From Mycogone perniciosa (taxonomy: Eukaryota > Ascomycota > Sordariomycetes > Hypocreales > Hypocreaceae), in contig JAOALB010000090.1 in NCBI GenBank assembly GCA_025331125.1, positions 62,001 to 126,000 on the forward strand: a stretch of DNA of 64,000 bases. Direction: 5' to 3'. This document shows positions 24,799-36,219 of this stretch, piece by piece. Under the pieces are notes generated by a model. It searched no databases and was not told where the DNA came from. It saw nothing but the letters and a program-made list of their open reading frames with translations. Each line of letters opens with the position of its first letter. The first letter of the stretch is position 1. The position numbers and the translations under genes were made by a program.

Positions 24799-25698
24799 AT
24801 GACCCTGACATATGATACGCCATTCCTGCTAGCTATGTGTGCTGCGAAGGCTGGAGGCACTTACCTGGCCTTCCACCATGACGGAAAGCTCCTCAAGCTG
24901 CAGACTGAGGTGGTCTCCGTGCGCCCGTTCTCTGAGCTGGAGGAATCCAACCGGCTGCTTTTTAAGCAGGCTAATGAGGAGGAGGATCATGTGGTTGTGA
25001 CAAGAGAGACCATCTTTCACCCCCAAGGCGGGGGCCAGCCGTCAGACGAGGGCACCATGGTGGCAGTCGTACCGGAGGCAGGGGAGTCAAATGACAGTGT
25101 TCGTCCCGCATGCATAGAGATCAGAGCAGTTCGTATGGATGCAGTGAGCGAAGGCCAAGTGCTGCATCTCGGACGCTTCACGGATCAGGCCGTGGCAGCA
25201 AGGATAAAGCCTGGCGACAAAGTCGAACAGATCGTCGACGCCGAAAAGCGACTCCTTTATTCACGGCTACACACGGCAGGCCATGTTCTGGGATCAGCGG
25301 TGCGAAACTTGCTGGAGAATGAGATTGAAGGCTTTGACGAACTCAAGGCCTCGCACTTCCCCGACAGTGCGGCTTGCGAATTCCGTGGGATGATCGATTC
25401 CAAGTGGAAACAACCAATCCAGGAGCGCGTCAGCGAGTACGTCCAGCGCGCTATGCCCGTGGAGATAGAGTTCTGGACAGAGGAGGACTTCCGTCGCGAG
25501 GGCCTTGAGCGTCTGATCCCGGACCGTAGCTTGTTGTCACCAGGAGAGGACCGTTTCCGTGTCGTGCGTATTGTTGGCGCAGACGTGCACCCTTGCGGAG
25601 GAACACATGTTGATACCACTGACCTGTGTGGTGAGACGACTGTGAAGAAAATCGCTAGGAGCAAAGGTGTGAGTAGGGTCAGTTATACGGTGGCATGA
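24799..25698 (+). CDS. Free-standing alanyl-tRNA editing hydrolase (AlaX type)
   Basis: Expected to deacylate tRNA-Ala mischarged with Ser or Gly, acting in trans as a proofreading enzyme. Single exon, 299 residues, close to the size of long AlaX proteins. The N-terminal half carries the FHPQGGGQPSDEGT block of the AlaRS/AlaX fold. The second-additional-domain zinc site is complete: HTAGH (His158, His162) and CGGTH (Cys266, His270). There is no aminoacylation domain and no obvious targeting peptide. An alternative start is the ATG at codon 13. It lies near a divergent metabolic gene block starting with an aldehyde dehydrogenase, with no clear functional link. Confidence 0.9.
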   Translation: MTLTYDTPFLLAMCAAKAGGTYLAFHHDGKLLKLQTEVVSVRPFSELEESNRLLFKQANEEEDHVVVTRETIFHPQGGGQPSDEGTMVAVVPEAGESNDSVRPACIEIRAVRMDAVSEGQVLHLGRFTDQAVAARIKPGDKVEQIVDAEKRLLYSRLHTAGHVLGSAVRNLLENEIEGFDELKASHFPDSAACEFRGMIDSKWKQPIQERVSEYVQRAMPVEIEFWTEEDFRREGLERLIPDRSLLSPGEDRFRVVRIVGADVHPCGGTHVDTTDLCGETTVKKIARSKGVSRVSYTVA

Positions 25699-26180
25699 CG
25701 GGAGATACAACTATTATAGACAAGCTATAGATTTCTGCACTGCCATACTGGTGCTGAATGCGAGAGGGCATCTCAGGTGCTGGATTATAACGTCCTCAGC
25801 ATGGAAATCGACTGTGATGGCATCTAGAGCGTCCCAGTGGGTGGCGGTTGGCGGTGGCTCCCTCACTTTTAGCGATGCGTAGAAGATTATCTGGGCAAAG
25901 CTCTCACAGGCAACAATACTTGACAGCATGATCACAACTCCAAGATATGAGGCCAGCCCTTCAAGCCATCCGGAACTCCATAACAGTTGACGAGCAGTTA
26001 CTCCGGATGCTGCACCGTTGTCGACGAAGCAGTCCACATTCCCAGTCGCAACCGACAGTTCATGTCCTGGGCTTCCGCAATAATTGAGCCTCTCCAGCAT
26101 ATCACCACAGAATAAGAGTGCTATGAGTCAATGACACAGCACGGAGTAGGCCAATGTTATGCCCCTTAAAGTATACCTAT
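25699..26180. other. 480-bp intergenic region
   Basis: Between the convergent AlaX and aldehyde dehydrogenase genes. I see no gene; the minus-strand frame at 25714-26100 has no recognisable domain. Confidence 0.55.
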
Positions 26181-27750
26181 CTAGTAATGGCCCTCAATGG
26201 TCAAAGTGCCGCTTTTGGTAATCATAAATTCCTCAACCGCGACATCCTTTCCGCTCTCTTTCCCAGATCCACTCTCCTTGATGCCGCCAAATGGAGCTTC
26301 GGCAGAGGAGTTGTTGCCGGTGTTCTTCAGAAGCAAGTGTGTTAATATTTTGTTTGTAGCTGGAGTATTGCGGAAGATGGGGTTGGGAGATGTAACTTAC
26401 CAGACCAACCATGCCTGTTTCCAGCTGTTCAAAAAGCCTCCAAAGCCTGTCTACATTCTTGGTGAAGACGTAGCTAGTGAGACCCATGCTCGTGTTATTC
26501 GCTCTCTTCACTACCTCTTCTTCGGTATCGAACACCAAGAATCCTAGAAGCGGTGCAAAAATCTCGTCTTGGTTCATGAGCATGTCGTCCGTGACGCCAG
26601 TCAGTATGGTCGGTTCCATGAAGTAGCCTTGGGTGTCCGCCCTTTTTCCCGTTCCGAGCACCGCCTTGGCTCCCTTTGCAATCGCATCTCGTGCCATCTC
26701 CTCTGCTCTATCAAGCCCTCTAGGAGTTGTCACTGGTCCCAATGTTGTTCCTTCTGCCATTCCATGGCCTGCTTTCAGCTGAGTCGTTTCTTTGATGACA
26801 ACTTCCACAAACTTGTCGTACACTCCGCGTTGAACATAGACTCTGTTCGATGAGACACAGGCCTGACCCGCATGTCGCCATTTGAGCGCCATGAGCTGAC
26901 CCAGGGCCTGGTCCAGATTGGCATCGTCAAAGATAATAAAAGGGCAATTTCCGCCCAGCTCCATGGTCGATTTCTTCAAGTTTCTCGCACATAGTGAGGA
27001 GATGATCTTGCCGACTCTGGTGCTTCCCGTGAAAGTCACCTTCTTCACAAGCGGGTGAAGGCAAAGCTCTTCCGCCACTCCAGGAGTCCCCTCGAGACTT
27101 GTCGTCAGCACATTGAGCACTCCCGGTGGAAATCCAGCGCGCAGGGCCAGGTGTGCCAGTGATAATGCCGTGAGGGGGGTCTCGGGAGAGGGCTTGACGA
27201 CCATGGTGCAGCCGGCAGCAAACGCTGCGCTTGCTTTCCTCAGTGTGAGAGCGATAGGGAAATTCCAAGGCACAAGAGCAGCTGCAACACCGATGGGCTG
27301 CTTGATGGTGATGGCGCGACGGCCAGGAACGGATGAGACGATTGAAGATCCCTGGATCCTTTCAGCTTCGCCTATGAACCACCAGGTGAAGGTCGTGGCG
27401 TAGTCTATTTCCCCATACGCTTCTGCAAGAGGCTTTCCCGTCTCATAGACGAGAATCTTGGCAAGATCGTCTCGCGCAGCAACAATCAGATGATGCCATT
27501 TTGACAAGGTTTGCGCGCGCTGTCTGGGAGTCCATTTGGAGTAGGTTTGGAACGCCTCGTAGGACGATTTGACTGCGCTGTCGATGTCCTCTGCACGACA
27601 GTCGGGGCAAGACGCCCAGGTTTGGCCGGTACCAGGATCAACGACATCGAACCGTTTCCCCGACTTGGCCGCAACAGACTCTCCGTTGACGAGACAGTCA
27701 AACTGCTCAAGGCTCTTGTCGGCCAGGGTGAATGGAAGATCGAACCCCAT
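26181..27750 (-). CDS. NAD(P)-dependent aldehyde dehydrogenase, succinate-semialdehyde dehydrogenase-like
   Basis: Oxidises an aldehyde to the acid; closest in appearance to fungal succinate-semialdehyde dehydrogenases. Exon 1 27750-26401, a 76-nt intron (26400-26325, GTAAGT...AAG), exon 2 26324-26181; 497 residues, normal for the family. The catalytic general base is Glu264 in MELGGNCP and the nucleophile Cys298 in GQACVSS, with the usual spacing of 34. VPWNFP and the FTGSTRVGK cofactor region are present. The last exon encodes NSSAEAPFGGIKESGSG, the conserved C-terminal signature; read-through without splicing would lose it. Same strand as the SDR gene upstream, 1.35 kb apart. Confidence 0.92.
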
Positions 27751-29101
27751 GATTCTGTATTATATCTTGCTGGTGAAGAGCGAAATACGCAAGTGAAGCA
27801 AGCAAGGCTGACTGAACACAGAGGGGATCTTCTCCAAGATGTGAGGTTCTAGGTATTTCTCCCACGTTAGGCTACGCAACACATATTGATGTCATCTTCA
27901 ACACCTTATGAGAATATGGCTTTCTCTCCGGTGCCGCTCTGCGGGGAGAATGCGGAGAGAAGTGGTACACTCCGTGTAAACACAAACTGTGCGGGTCTTT
28001 GGTCTCGCGGGCCGTCGGTTATTATACTAGCACGAAGCAGTAGCACTACTTTCTTCGAGTGCTACCCCATATTCAGTAGGGAATCAATGAATTAATAATA
28101 GATGGTGGCTTCCGGCGCTTAGGTTTGGATAATAGATGGGTTTGGAGCATCGCGGCGGCTGCTTAGGTCGATTTCCAGTTTAGGAAAGCAAACATATATT
28201 TCTCAGGTTCTCGTCTCCTGGACCGACGTCCGGCATTATTATCGGCCTTCTTTACGATTACGATGAAAATGAAAAGAACTAGTACTCCGTATAATGATCA
28301 CAGGGCGCGTGTTAAGTCGTGTCTTTGCTGATTAGGCATCGTTCTCATATTATTCCGACATCGCTGACGATATTCACCATTCATACCTAGAACGGGCACT
28401 TATGCTGTAAATAATACTCCGCAATATCCTCCTAATCCATCGCGGTGTCGTCCCACCATACATGGATGGAACAAATTCTCCGAAAACGCCACGCCATCGG
28501 CATCCTGATTCTGAAAGTACCAGTCTGTACAATGAAGCAAACATGCTGTATTTTGTAGTCTAGGCTCTCTGGGCAATGGACATGTAGCCCTCGACTTGGA
28601 ACAATGCAAAAACACGCAACATGTCCCCAACACAAGCTCCCAGCCAGGACTGAAGATGGCGGGGTTTAGAGACGGGATGCTGCATAAGCACTGGGCGACA
28701 GTTGGTAATAGCTCTACGGAGTACAGTGAGATAGCACGGCCCCATCCCACATCCAAGGAATATCGTATGATTAATATCGCAGTGTTGGGCAGCGAGGCTC
28801 GTGTAGAACTACGGGTTCTGGCTTGGAGCGCCAACAATAAGCTCCTCTGACATGATGTTCATTTGGCTGTAGAAGGGACAGAGGATCATAACGAAACGTG
28901 TAACTTCTCTTTCAAAGCTTTACTATGCAATTCTGTCTCGAGAGCTTTTGATGCTGCGACTACTTCTTACTCCATACTCCGCCACATAAATGCCCCGCGC
29001 GGGGTATCTCATGGGTTCATGTAAATCACAAAGGCCAAACAAATGGAATAGAGCGTAATATATTGTGTAAATCCCCTTGACATTGATCCAGCCTTCATTA
29101 C
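27751..29101. other. 1.35-kb intergenic region
   Basis: No convincing gene. Single dispersed-motif copies near 28284 and 28717. A 145-residue minus-strand frame at 28400-28837 has no domain, signal peptide or splice support. Confidence 0.5.
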
Positions 29102-29919
29102 CTACACACACCGTCCACCATCCACCTCCAGGTTTACTCCTGTGATGAACGAGGCCTCATCACTTGCGAGATAGCAACAGGCGTTAGCGATGTCCTCTGG
29201 TGTAGACGGTCTGCCAAGCGGCACCGTTGAGACGAACGCCTGCATGTTCTCCGGCGTCTGAGCCTTTCCGATGAACAAGTGTGTCCTGTCGCCAGTTGTG
29301 TTAGTGCTGCAGCCCATCACGGGGAGCGTGGAGATGCAGGTACTCACATTCCTGTGATTCCAACAACTGGAGACACGGCATTGAAACGGATCTGCTTGGG
29401 TCCGTATTCTGCAGCCATTGACTTTGTTGCCGTGATAACGGCTCCCTTGGTCGCATTGTACCAGGTCAAACCTGGGCGAGGGCGAATGCCTGCCGTCGAG
29501 GCCACTTGGATAAAGCTACCTGGGCGGTTCTCCTTCAGGAAGTATGGGATAAGCACTGATGTGGAGAGGAAGATGGATTTGACGTTGACATTCATCACCA
29601 CGTCAAACTCCTTCTCCGTGACGGTCTCCGTGGGCTTGTTCGGATACGTCGTGCCGGCATTGTTGACCACAATATCGAGCCCTCCGAACTTTTCCACCGC
29701 CACAGAGAGCAAATCCTGCCAGTCTTGTGTCTTGGTCACATCGGCTCTGTGGAAAACACCACCAATCTCATCAGCAGTCACCTTGCCAGCGTCCTCTGAG
29801 AGATCCGCGACGATGACCTTGGCACCTTCTTGGGCAAACTTGATCGCGATACCCTTGCCGAATCCAGATGCTGCGCCAGTAACGATGGCAACTTTGCCCT
29901 CAAGTCGCTTAGCGGCCAT
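29102..29919 (-). CDS. Short-chain dehydrogenase/reductase (classical SDR)
   Basis: NAD(P)-dependent oxidoreductase of 251 residues, the usual length of classical SDRs. Exon 1 29919-29348, a 62-nt intron (29347-29286), exon 2 29285-29102. The Rossmann cofactor motif [10 protein letters not shown] is at residues 14-23, NNAG near residue 86, and the catalytic set Ser141, Tyr154, Lys158 in STAGIRPRP...YNATK. The C-terminal [10 protein letters not shown] block typical of the 3-oxoacyl-ACP reductase/glucose-dehydrogenase-like group lies in exon 2. The substrate cannot be predicted from sequence. It is divergent from the isopropylmalate-dehydrogenase paralogue, with starts 564 bp apart, which could allow a shared promoter. 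Confidence 0.92.
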
Positions 29920-30482
29920 TGTGTACTGTATTGTATTGTACTGTATTAGGTGTGAATAGATGAATGATTCTCAAAACGAATAGATGGCAACAAAATTGAA
30001 TGGTGAAAAAAAGCCTTGAATAGCCGTAGCAGAAGGGAAAATATAGCCAACCCCCAATACTACCTTTGAAGCCCGACCCCTCTTGGGATCCTGTGATGAT
30101 AAAAGTGGTACACACAGTGCAAGCCACATCTGTACCTGAGAGTGTGGAGAAGCTTCTCAGGGAACACGAACCATTGTCCTTTAGTGGCACATCCCGGCGG
30201 GCCCTCGTTTTCAACGAGGCTCTAAGAAGTGTCCACATCGTTTTGTATCGGGACGATTAGGTACTATTATGGGAAGACTACCTGGATTGTGGATAGCCGA
30301 TGGTCTCCGGCTGGAAGCTTGAGATGGCGGCCGATTTCGGATCAGTCTTGAAAGTTGAACTGCATTTCGACGTATTTGCGGGATCATAATATCGTCTATT
30401 TATGAGAAGGCTGGCGTTGCTGTTTACGACTCCGTATAATCTATTCGTATCACCAAAGCCAAGCCGGAAAAAATCCACCAAA
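29920..30482. promoter_or_regulatory. Divergent promoter region, SDR / isopropylmalate-dehydrogenase paralogue
   Basis: 563 bp between two divergent starts. Short TGTATTGTATTGTACTGTATT repeats lie just upstream of the SDR start (29922-29947) and an ACTCCGTA motif at 30430-30437 upstream of the right-hand gene. No operator can be named. Confidence 0.4.
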
Positions 30483-31634
30483 ATGAGCAAGGCAACAACA
30501 ACATTTCACATTCTGGTCCTGCCTGGTGACCATGTCGGTCCGGAGGTCATGACCGAGGCCCTGAAGGTGCTGGACGTCGTTGAGGAGTGTCGACCAAACC
30601 TCAAATTCGAGCGCATATTCGACCTCGTCGGCGGCAGCAGCATTGACAAGCATGGCGTGCCCGTCACTGAAGAGGTCCTTGACAAAGCCAGCAAAAGTGA
30701 TGCCGTTCTCTTTGGCAGTGTCGGGGGACCCGAATGGGCAAATGCTTCGCCCAACCCCGAAGCAGGCATCCTAGGCCTTCGGCAGAAGCTCGACGCCTTC
30801 GCAAACCTGCGCCCGTGCGAGATCCTCGTGCCGTCTCTCCTCGACGCCTCACCCATCAAGCCTGATATTGTTCGAGGCACCAAGTTCATCGTCGTGCGTG
30901 AGAACTGCGGCGGCGCCTACTTTGGAGACAAGGTTGAGAAGCCTGATGTCGCGTCTGATCTGTGGGTGTACACACCCCACGAGGTCGAGCGATGTGCACG
31001 AGTATCTGCTGGCGTGGCGCGCATTCTTGGAAAGTCTGGTGATGGCAAGGGTGGTGGTGGTCCAGCTGTTGTTTGGAGTGCGGACAAGGCGAATGTCCTG
31101 GCCAGCGGCAGGCTCTGGCGTAGGGTCACAGAAGAAGTCTTCACGAAGGAATTTCCAGACATTGAGCTGCGACATCAGCTTGCCGACAGCATGGCTATGT
31201 TGATGGTCAAGAACCCTCGCGGATTCAACGGCGTCATCCACACCGACAACACGTTTGGAGATATCTTGTCGGATATCTCAGGCGGCATTGTGGGGAGTCT
31301 TGGAACCCTGCCCAGTGCAAGCATCTCTGGCATTCCAGGCGAAGGGAAATGTAATGGCATTTACGAGCCGGTGCATGGAAGTGCGCCGGACATTGCAGGA
31401 AAGGGAATTGTCAATCCGGTTGCTCAGATCCTCAGCTTGGCCATGTTACTGAGATACTCATGTCTACTTGTGGATGAAGCCGCAGCGATCGAGAAGGCGG
31501 TTGAGAGAGTGTTTGAGTCAACAGAGGCTGGTGGACTGGGCATTCGCACAAGGGACATGGGAGGAGTAGCTGGGACGAAGGAGGTGGGCGATGCCATTAG
31601 TAGCGAAGTGCGACGTCTCTTGCAGACTAGCTAG
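30483..31634 (+). CDS. 3-isopropylmalate dehydrogenase-family enzyme (LeuB/Leu2-like paralogue)
   Basis: Oxidative decarboxylase of the isocitrate/isopropylmalate dehydrogenase family; 383 residues, no intron. Visible family blocks: LPGDHVGPEV at the N-terminus, FGSVGGPEW, LRQKLDAFANLRPCE, VVRENCGGAYFG, the DKANVLASGRLWRR region, the metal-binding LADSMAM and HTDNTFGDILSD, and EPVHGSAPDIAGKG. The usual REL(T/V)GGIYFG reads RENCGGAYFG, and a glycine-rich insert (KSGDGKGGGG) is unusual, so this may be a specialised paralogue rather than the housekeeping leucine enzyme. Start chosen at 30483, in an AAAATG context. An in-frame ATG at 30402 would add a basic 27-residue leader and would place a dispersed ACTCCGTA motif in the coding region. 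Neighbours are an SDR, a transporter and a regulator. Confidence 0.88.
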   Translation: MSKATTTFHILVLPGDHVGPEVMTEALKVLDVVEECRPNLKFERIFDLVGGSSIDKHGVPVTEEVLDKASKSDAVLFGSVGGPEWANASPNPEAGILGLRQKLDAFANLRPCEILVPSLLDASPIKPDIVRGTKFIVVRENCGGAYFGDKVEKPDVASDLWVYTPHEVERCARVSAGVARILGKSGDGKGGGGPAVVWSADKANVLASGRLWRRVTEEVFTKEFPDIELRHQLADSMAMLMVKNPRGFNGVIHTDNTFGDILSDISGGIVGSLGTLPSASISGIPGEGKCNGIYEPVHGSAPDIAGKGIVNPVAQILSLAMLLRYSCLLVDEAAAIEKAVERVFESTEAGGLGIRTRDMGGVAGTKEVGDAISSEVRRLLQTS

Positions 31635-31912
31635 ATGGCGTTTATGTAGAAATGACTGAAATGGTATAGGAATATTTGCTTAAATGAGGTAGGCATTTAA
31701 ACCCCCAACTTGTAGATCACTGTGATTTGGATCGAGGTCAGTTTCTATTGTCTTGTTCATCAAGTACACAATTGCCTCATTCATGGATGCGTCATGACCT
31801 AGCCAAGACTTGTTTGATCACACGGCCGATTTGAGAGTAACGAAATAATTGTGCCTGTCATTATAAAAGCATTTATATACTGTTATGAACTCGGATTCCA
31901 TACCCCCAAAGG

Positions 31913-33470
31913 CTACTCCTTGTCATCCGCAATGCTGACACTGCCCCGGCGAGCCTCAATCTCATTATTCTTCTTATTCTTGTGGTCCATGTAGGCCAAT
32001 CCAGCACACCAGATGACCAAAGCAATGCAGCAGGCAATCATAGCCCACATACCGTTCTAGAGTTGCATAGTTAGCCACGGGTCTATACTACTCTGTTTTG
32101 GTGTTTTGGGGATGGACATAGGATAGGGATACTTACAATGAACCAAGGCGCCGTGGACGCTCCGTAGAAAATGATGCTCCACCAGGCATTGATTGCATTA
32201 TTTCCAAGGTTCATGCCGGCGAGAACCACAGCTCGGAAGACATGCTCTTGATAGCGCATCGAATCGTTGCACCAGGCAAAGAAGGTGGCCTGACAGGCAT
32301 AGACAGTCCCAGACCAATAGTACGCTGCCATGGTGATAACGGTGGAATTTGGGCTGGTTGGGTTCCGTGAAGCAACCAAGATCATGATTGAAGCTGCGAT
32401 GCCGGTCAAGCCGATCCAGTAGCCGACGAGATAACGCTTGCCGCCCATGAAATCGGTTAATGTTGCCCAGAACAATGTAGAGACGATTCCAGCCGCAGGG
32501 ACACCCGTTGGGTAGTTGTTGAGCTGTGAGACGGTGTACTTGGTTGTTGGATGCTTCTGGAGGTAGAGTGCAAGAAGCGAGTTGGTGCTGAAAGACTCAG
32601 TCTCGCCAGCAATAACCCAGAGCATGACGAAACCCCACCAGTACCACGATGTGAGGACTTTCTTGACGAAGCGGAGAGTGATGGGCGATTGCTCCTCAAC
32701 GACAGGCACGCGAGAGATGGCAAGCTTCTTCTCCTCCTCAGTGAGATAGAAGGCTGTCGTGGTTTGCGGGGTGTCTGGGAAGAGAATCAGGCCGTAAATG
32801 GCAACCGGGATGGTCAGGAGTCCATCAATAATGAACAGCCAACGCCATCCAGAGAGTCCGAGGCGGCCATCAAGACTGCTGTAAATGCCCGTCTGGATGA
32901 AGCCTCCAATGAGAGTGCCCGCAAGACCACACGAGGTGAAGATGCCGCTGCGCTTCCCAAGCTCGCGCTCCGTATACCATGACCCGAGGATATAGTGCGT
33001 GCCAACAAAGGTCGAAGCCTCGCAGAAGCCCAGGAAGAAACGGATGGCCATGACGCCTTGTGGGTTGTGGACAGCGGCAGTGAGCATGGTGAGTCCGCCC
33101 CAAATGACCATCATTGATGGGAACCAGATGCGAGGCCTGACATAGTGGAGGGACAGATTGGAGGGAATTTGACCCAAGACGTACCCCACGGTGAAACAGG
33201 TGTTGACTTCATTGAGCTGATTGCCAACGAAGCCAATCTCCTCTTTCATTCCGGAAACGTACGCATTGGTAAGACTGGTGCGATCAAGCTAGCCGCAGAC
33301 TTAGCAATTGAGACAGCAGGCGGGGGTTTGCGGCGCATGGGACTTACATAGTTGATGAAATACGAAAGACAGCAGAAGGATAGGATGAAGAAGTCGAGTT
33401 TCTGCACTAGAGCGCGCTCTCCCGGCTGATAGTCAGCGCGAAAGTATTCGCGAAGCGTCTGACGCGCCAT
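31913..33470 (-). CDS. MFS transporter, anion:cation symporter type (Dal5/allantoate permease-like)
   Basis: Plasma-membrane carrier predicted to import a small organic anion such as an allantoate-, nicotinate- or related carboxylate. Exons 33470-33348, 33288-32137 and 32056-31913 (introns of 59 and 80 nt) give 472 residues. The N-terminus has the LREYFRADYQPGE...LDFFIL start and the LDRTSLTNAYVSG block after helix 1 that mark this fungal family. The hydrophobic pattern fits about 12 helices with a central cytosolic loop rich in Lys and Glu. The last exon carries the final helix and a charged tail. An in-frame ATG 11 codons upstream (33503) is an alternative start. Faces the divergent Zn2Cys6 regulator, suggesting co-regulation. 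Confidence 0.9.
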
Positions 33471-34362
33471 TGTGGTAGAAGGATACACAGAGTCGTACTC
33501 CAAAGACAGTCTCAGTCTGTATTGTCTGGAGTTGATCCTGTGACTTATCCTGTGACGGACAGAGGCTTGGTGACTACGTAGATGAAGGCGAATTGCTTGA
33601 GTCGTGTGTCCCTGTGATTCGGGGTCTTTGGTGGATCTTATGAGTTCGACATCGGCCGTCGGAAAAGGCTCTTGGTGAGGGTTTCTGCCGCTAAAACATT
33701 CTCACTAACCAGCTCGTATCATTCTAATCAAGATAAGAGGCCAAAGAATGAGGCGTGGCCATTTATCGGCCATGCATCTACTCCGAAACAGGATTCCCAA
33801 TCTCTCCATATGCTACTATTCCATAGTCCGACCACCTCCTCCAACTCATGCCCAGGAAAAGACAAAGCTAGAACTCTTCTACATACAGCTGCGGAACAAC
33901 CCCAACGCAATGACATTTCCGCGTGTCAGCCCCCCTGTAAGCAACCCAACTTGAGGCGAGATTAGCGCGAACTGGCTCTGAAGAACGAATCAGCACTATT
34001 GAACATCTACAGCCACCCACGAGTTAACGTTCTGTCAAAAGGTTCTCCGCTTCGGCTGATCAAAAGCTGGGGTAAACTGGGGTTATGGAACTTGATACTA
34101 CTCGTACTGTCTGCTCCGTATCTACTCCGTATACACTCCGTACATGATGCCAGGATTGTAGCTCGGATAGGCTTCCATGCTAGTCATTGCTCCGTACTAC
34201 AGCCTAATAGAGGCCGTTTCGCTCAAACCCCGCAGCTTTTTATCTATCCACATCCTCCCACCCCATATAATAATTGTAGATTTCCTTCCGTATTCAGTAA
34301 CCCACCTACCGCCATTCAACTGATGAATCGCTTCGTCCAGCTCCAGCTCCAGCTCCAACAAG
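33471..34362. promoter_or_regulatory. Divergent promoter region, MFS transporter / Zn2Cys6 factor
   Basis: 890 bp between divergent genes. Three successive (T/G/C)-ACTCCGTA or GCTCCGTA copies lie at 34113-34142, about 230 bp upstream of the regulator start. No other structure is clear. Confidence 0.4.
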
Positions 34363-35853
34363 ATGCAGCAGACGGCAGGCCAGCGCAGGCCAGTCGGAAA
34401 GCCGCGTGGAATGCGCCGAGACAGGGACTGTCGCAGCTGCAAGCTGAGAGGCGTGAAATGTGATCTGAACAGGCCATCTTGTGGAGAAGTACGCGTTTAT
34501 TGCCCATCCATTACCTATCCATCACCTACCCATCACCTACCCCCGGGCCAATGATCTCGAGCTTGATGCTAACAGCATTCCCTCTAATATCAGTGTATCT
34601 CTGCCGGGGTGCCATGTGGTGGGTATCCACAGAGAGTCGTGTGGGTTGGTGATGGGTCCTCCGCCTCCTCGAAGGAGAGCAACACGGCCGCCTCATCGTC
34701 GACTCGACCAAGGCAGAGCAAGTCACGCCGCGGGGCTTCCGAGCAGCCGGTATCTCGGCCAACCGAGGCACGAGAACGAGGGGGATCGACCGAGCGACCA
34801 GCATCTAGCCCCGGAGACGGCAGTGTTATCAGCTGGTCAGAGACAGACCAGAACACAAGTAGCTTCACCGAATCGCTGGTAACACTGTGTCGGCAAATCA
34901 TATCTCTCGACGGCGACGCCCTGAGAAGCAATCGCTATCTCTCCGCCGAAGCTATTCATCTCATATCGCGCCTCCGCGACTTCGTACAGGCGCGTGTCGA
35001 TGGTCATCAGGCCAGCACCACCACCGCCGCCAATGAAGTCGGTGTGTGGGAGTCCGAGGACGCGGCGCGCTATCGGCTTGATGCCTTGATGGGCCTCAAA
35101 GAAGCTCTGGTGGTTGCAAATCCATTTGCCTTTATTGGCATCGCCGCGTTTGCCTTCTTCGAGGTATGCGATAGCGGGTTTGGAGAATGGCAGCGTCATC
35201 TCTACGGCGCAAAGTCCTTGCTGGACTATCATTGCAAAAGTCGTGAGGAACTGGATAGACTGTCGCAAAGCGTCACAGGTCTCATGGAAATGGTGGCGCG
35301 ACTTGTGTGGTTTGACACCTGCGGCGCCGTTATACGAGGAACTACGGACCTGATATTCGAAGACTGGCACCGCCAGATCTTGAATGACAGCTTTTTCCGC
35401 ATCATAGGATGTGCAGCTGATACGTTTGATCTATTTACTCGCATTTCAAGCGGAGAACTCACCTCAAATCCTCTGAATTGTACCATTTTGGCCATGGATC
35501 AACTTCTCAAACTGAGTCAGGGCACTGCAGAATGGGACCGGTGTTCTAATGCCTCACGTTGCGCGTCAGTCCTAGCGGTCCTGAGTCGAATAAATGACCA
35601 AGTTTCATCTTTGGCACAGCCAGAGACGATTTCGTTGGCAGTAGATCGAGCTTGCCGGGTAATTGCGACCATGCCGCCGTCCTCACATTTTTATATTCAC
35701 CTAGCTGTACCAGCGTATCTGTCAGGTATCAACGCCAGCACAGTAAAACAGTGCAACGTTGTCCGGGACTATTGGATGAACAGTAACCATGCTCGTTCAC
35801 AGGGGGCCTTGGCTGCATGTGAAGAGAAGTGGAAAACAAAAGGATTGATCTAG
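34363..35853 (+). CDS. Zn2Cys6 transcription factor
   Basis: Fungal binuclear zinc-cluster regulator of 461 residues. Exon 1 34363-34488, a 105-nt intron (34489-34593), exon 2 34594-35853. The intron splits the zinc cluster. Spliced, the six cysteines read C-x2-C-x6-C-x6-C-x2-C-x6-C at residues 23, 26, 33, 40, 43 and 50, preceded by the basic RGMRRDRD. Next comes a Ser/Arg-rich linker, then a long helical C-terminal region like the DUF3468-type middle region of many fungal regulators. It sits between the transporter and the amidase, so pathway-specific control of this block is likely but inferred. Confidence 0.9.
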
Positions 35854-36219
35854 CTGCGAATACATATAAAAAGAGGTAACAAACGCTTATTTGGTGCCAT
35901 TAATTAGAGAAATGCACTACCAGAAGCAAGAAGTGCTGCCCCATGTTGAAGTAATGAAAAGTTGAGAAGCAAAAAGGTCAAAACTACAACGTTGAGGAGA
36001 CTGCTCCTTTCGGGGACATTAGACCATAAAAATACAAGATATTTAACGGGAGAGAACAGAGAGCAGCGGAAACTACTTGGTTTCCATATGGTCTCGCTAT
36101 CTAAATAGTTTGATGACTCCAAGGGCATCATGATTCTTCTAAATCACTCTCCCATTCACTCGCTTTCCACACTTTCATCAACGTCCTTTCATATCAGTGA
36201 CTACTAAAATCTTTACAAG
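35854..36219. other. 365-bp intergenic region
   Basis: Follows the Zn2Cys6 stop. No gene seen. The last ~80 bp before 36220 look like a 5' leader (pyrimidine-rich, ending ACAAG before the ATG). Confidence 0.45.

Noticed and set aside
30402..30482. A 27-residue basic leader on the isopropylmalate-dehydrogenase paralogue, possibly a mitochondrial presequence
   Set aside because: It overlaps an ACTCCGTA motif, and the downstream ATG fits the family start. Not excluded; 5' transcript ends would settle it.
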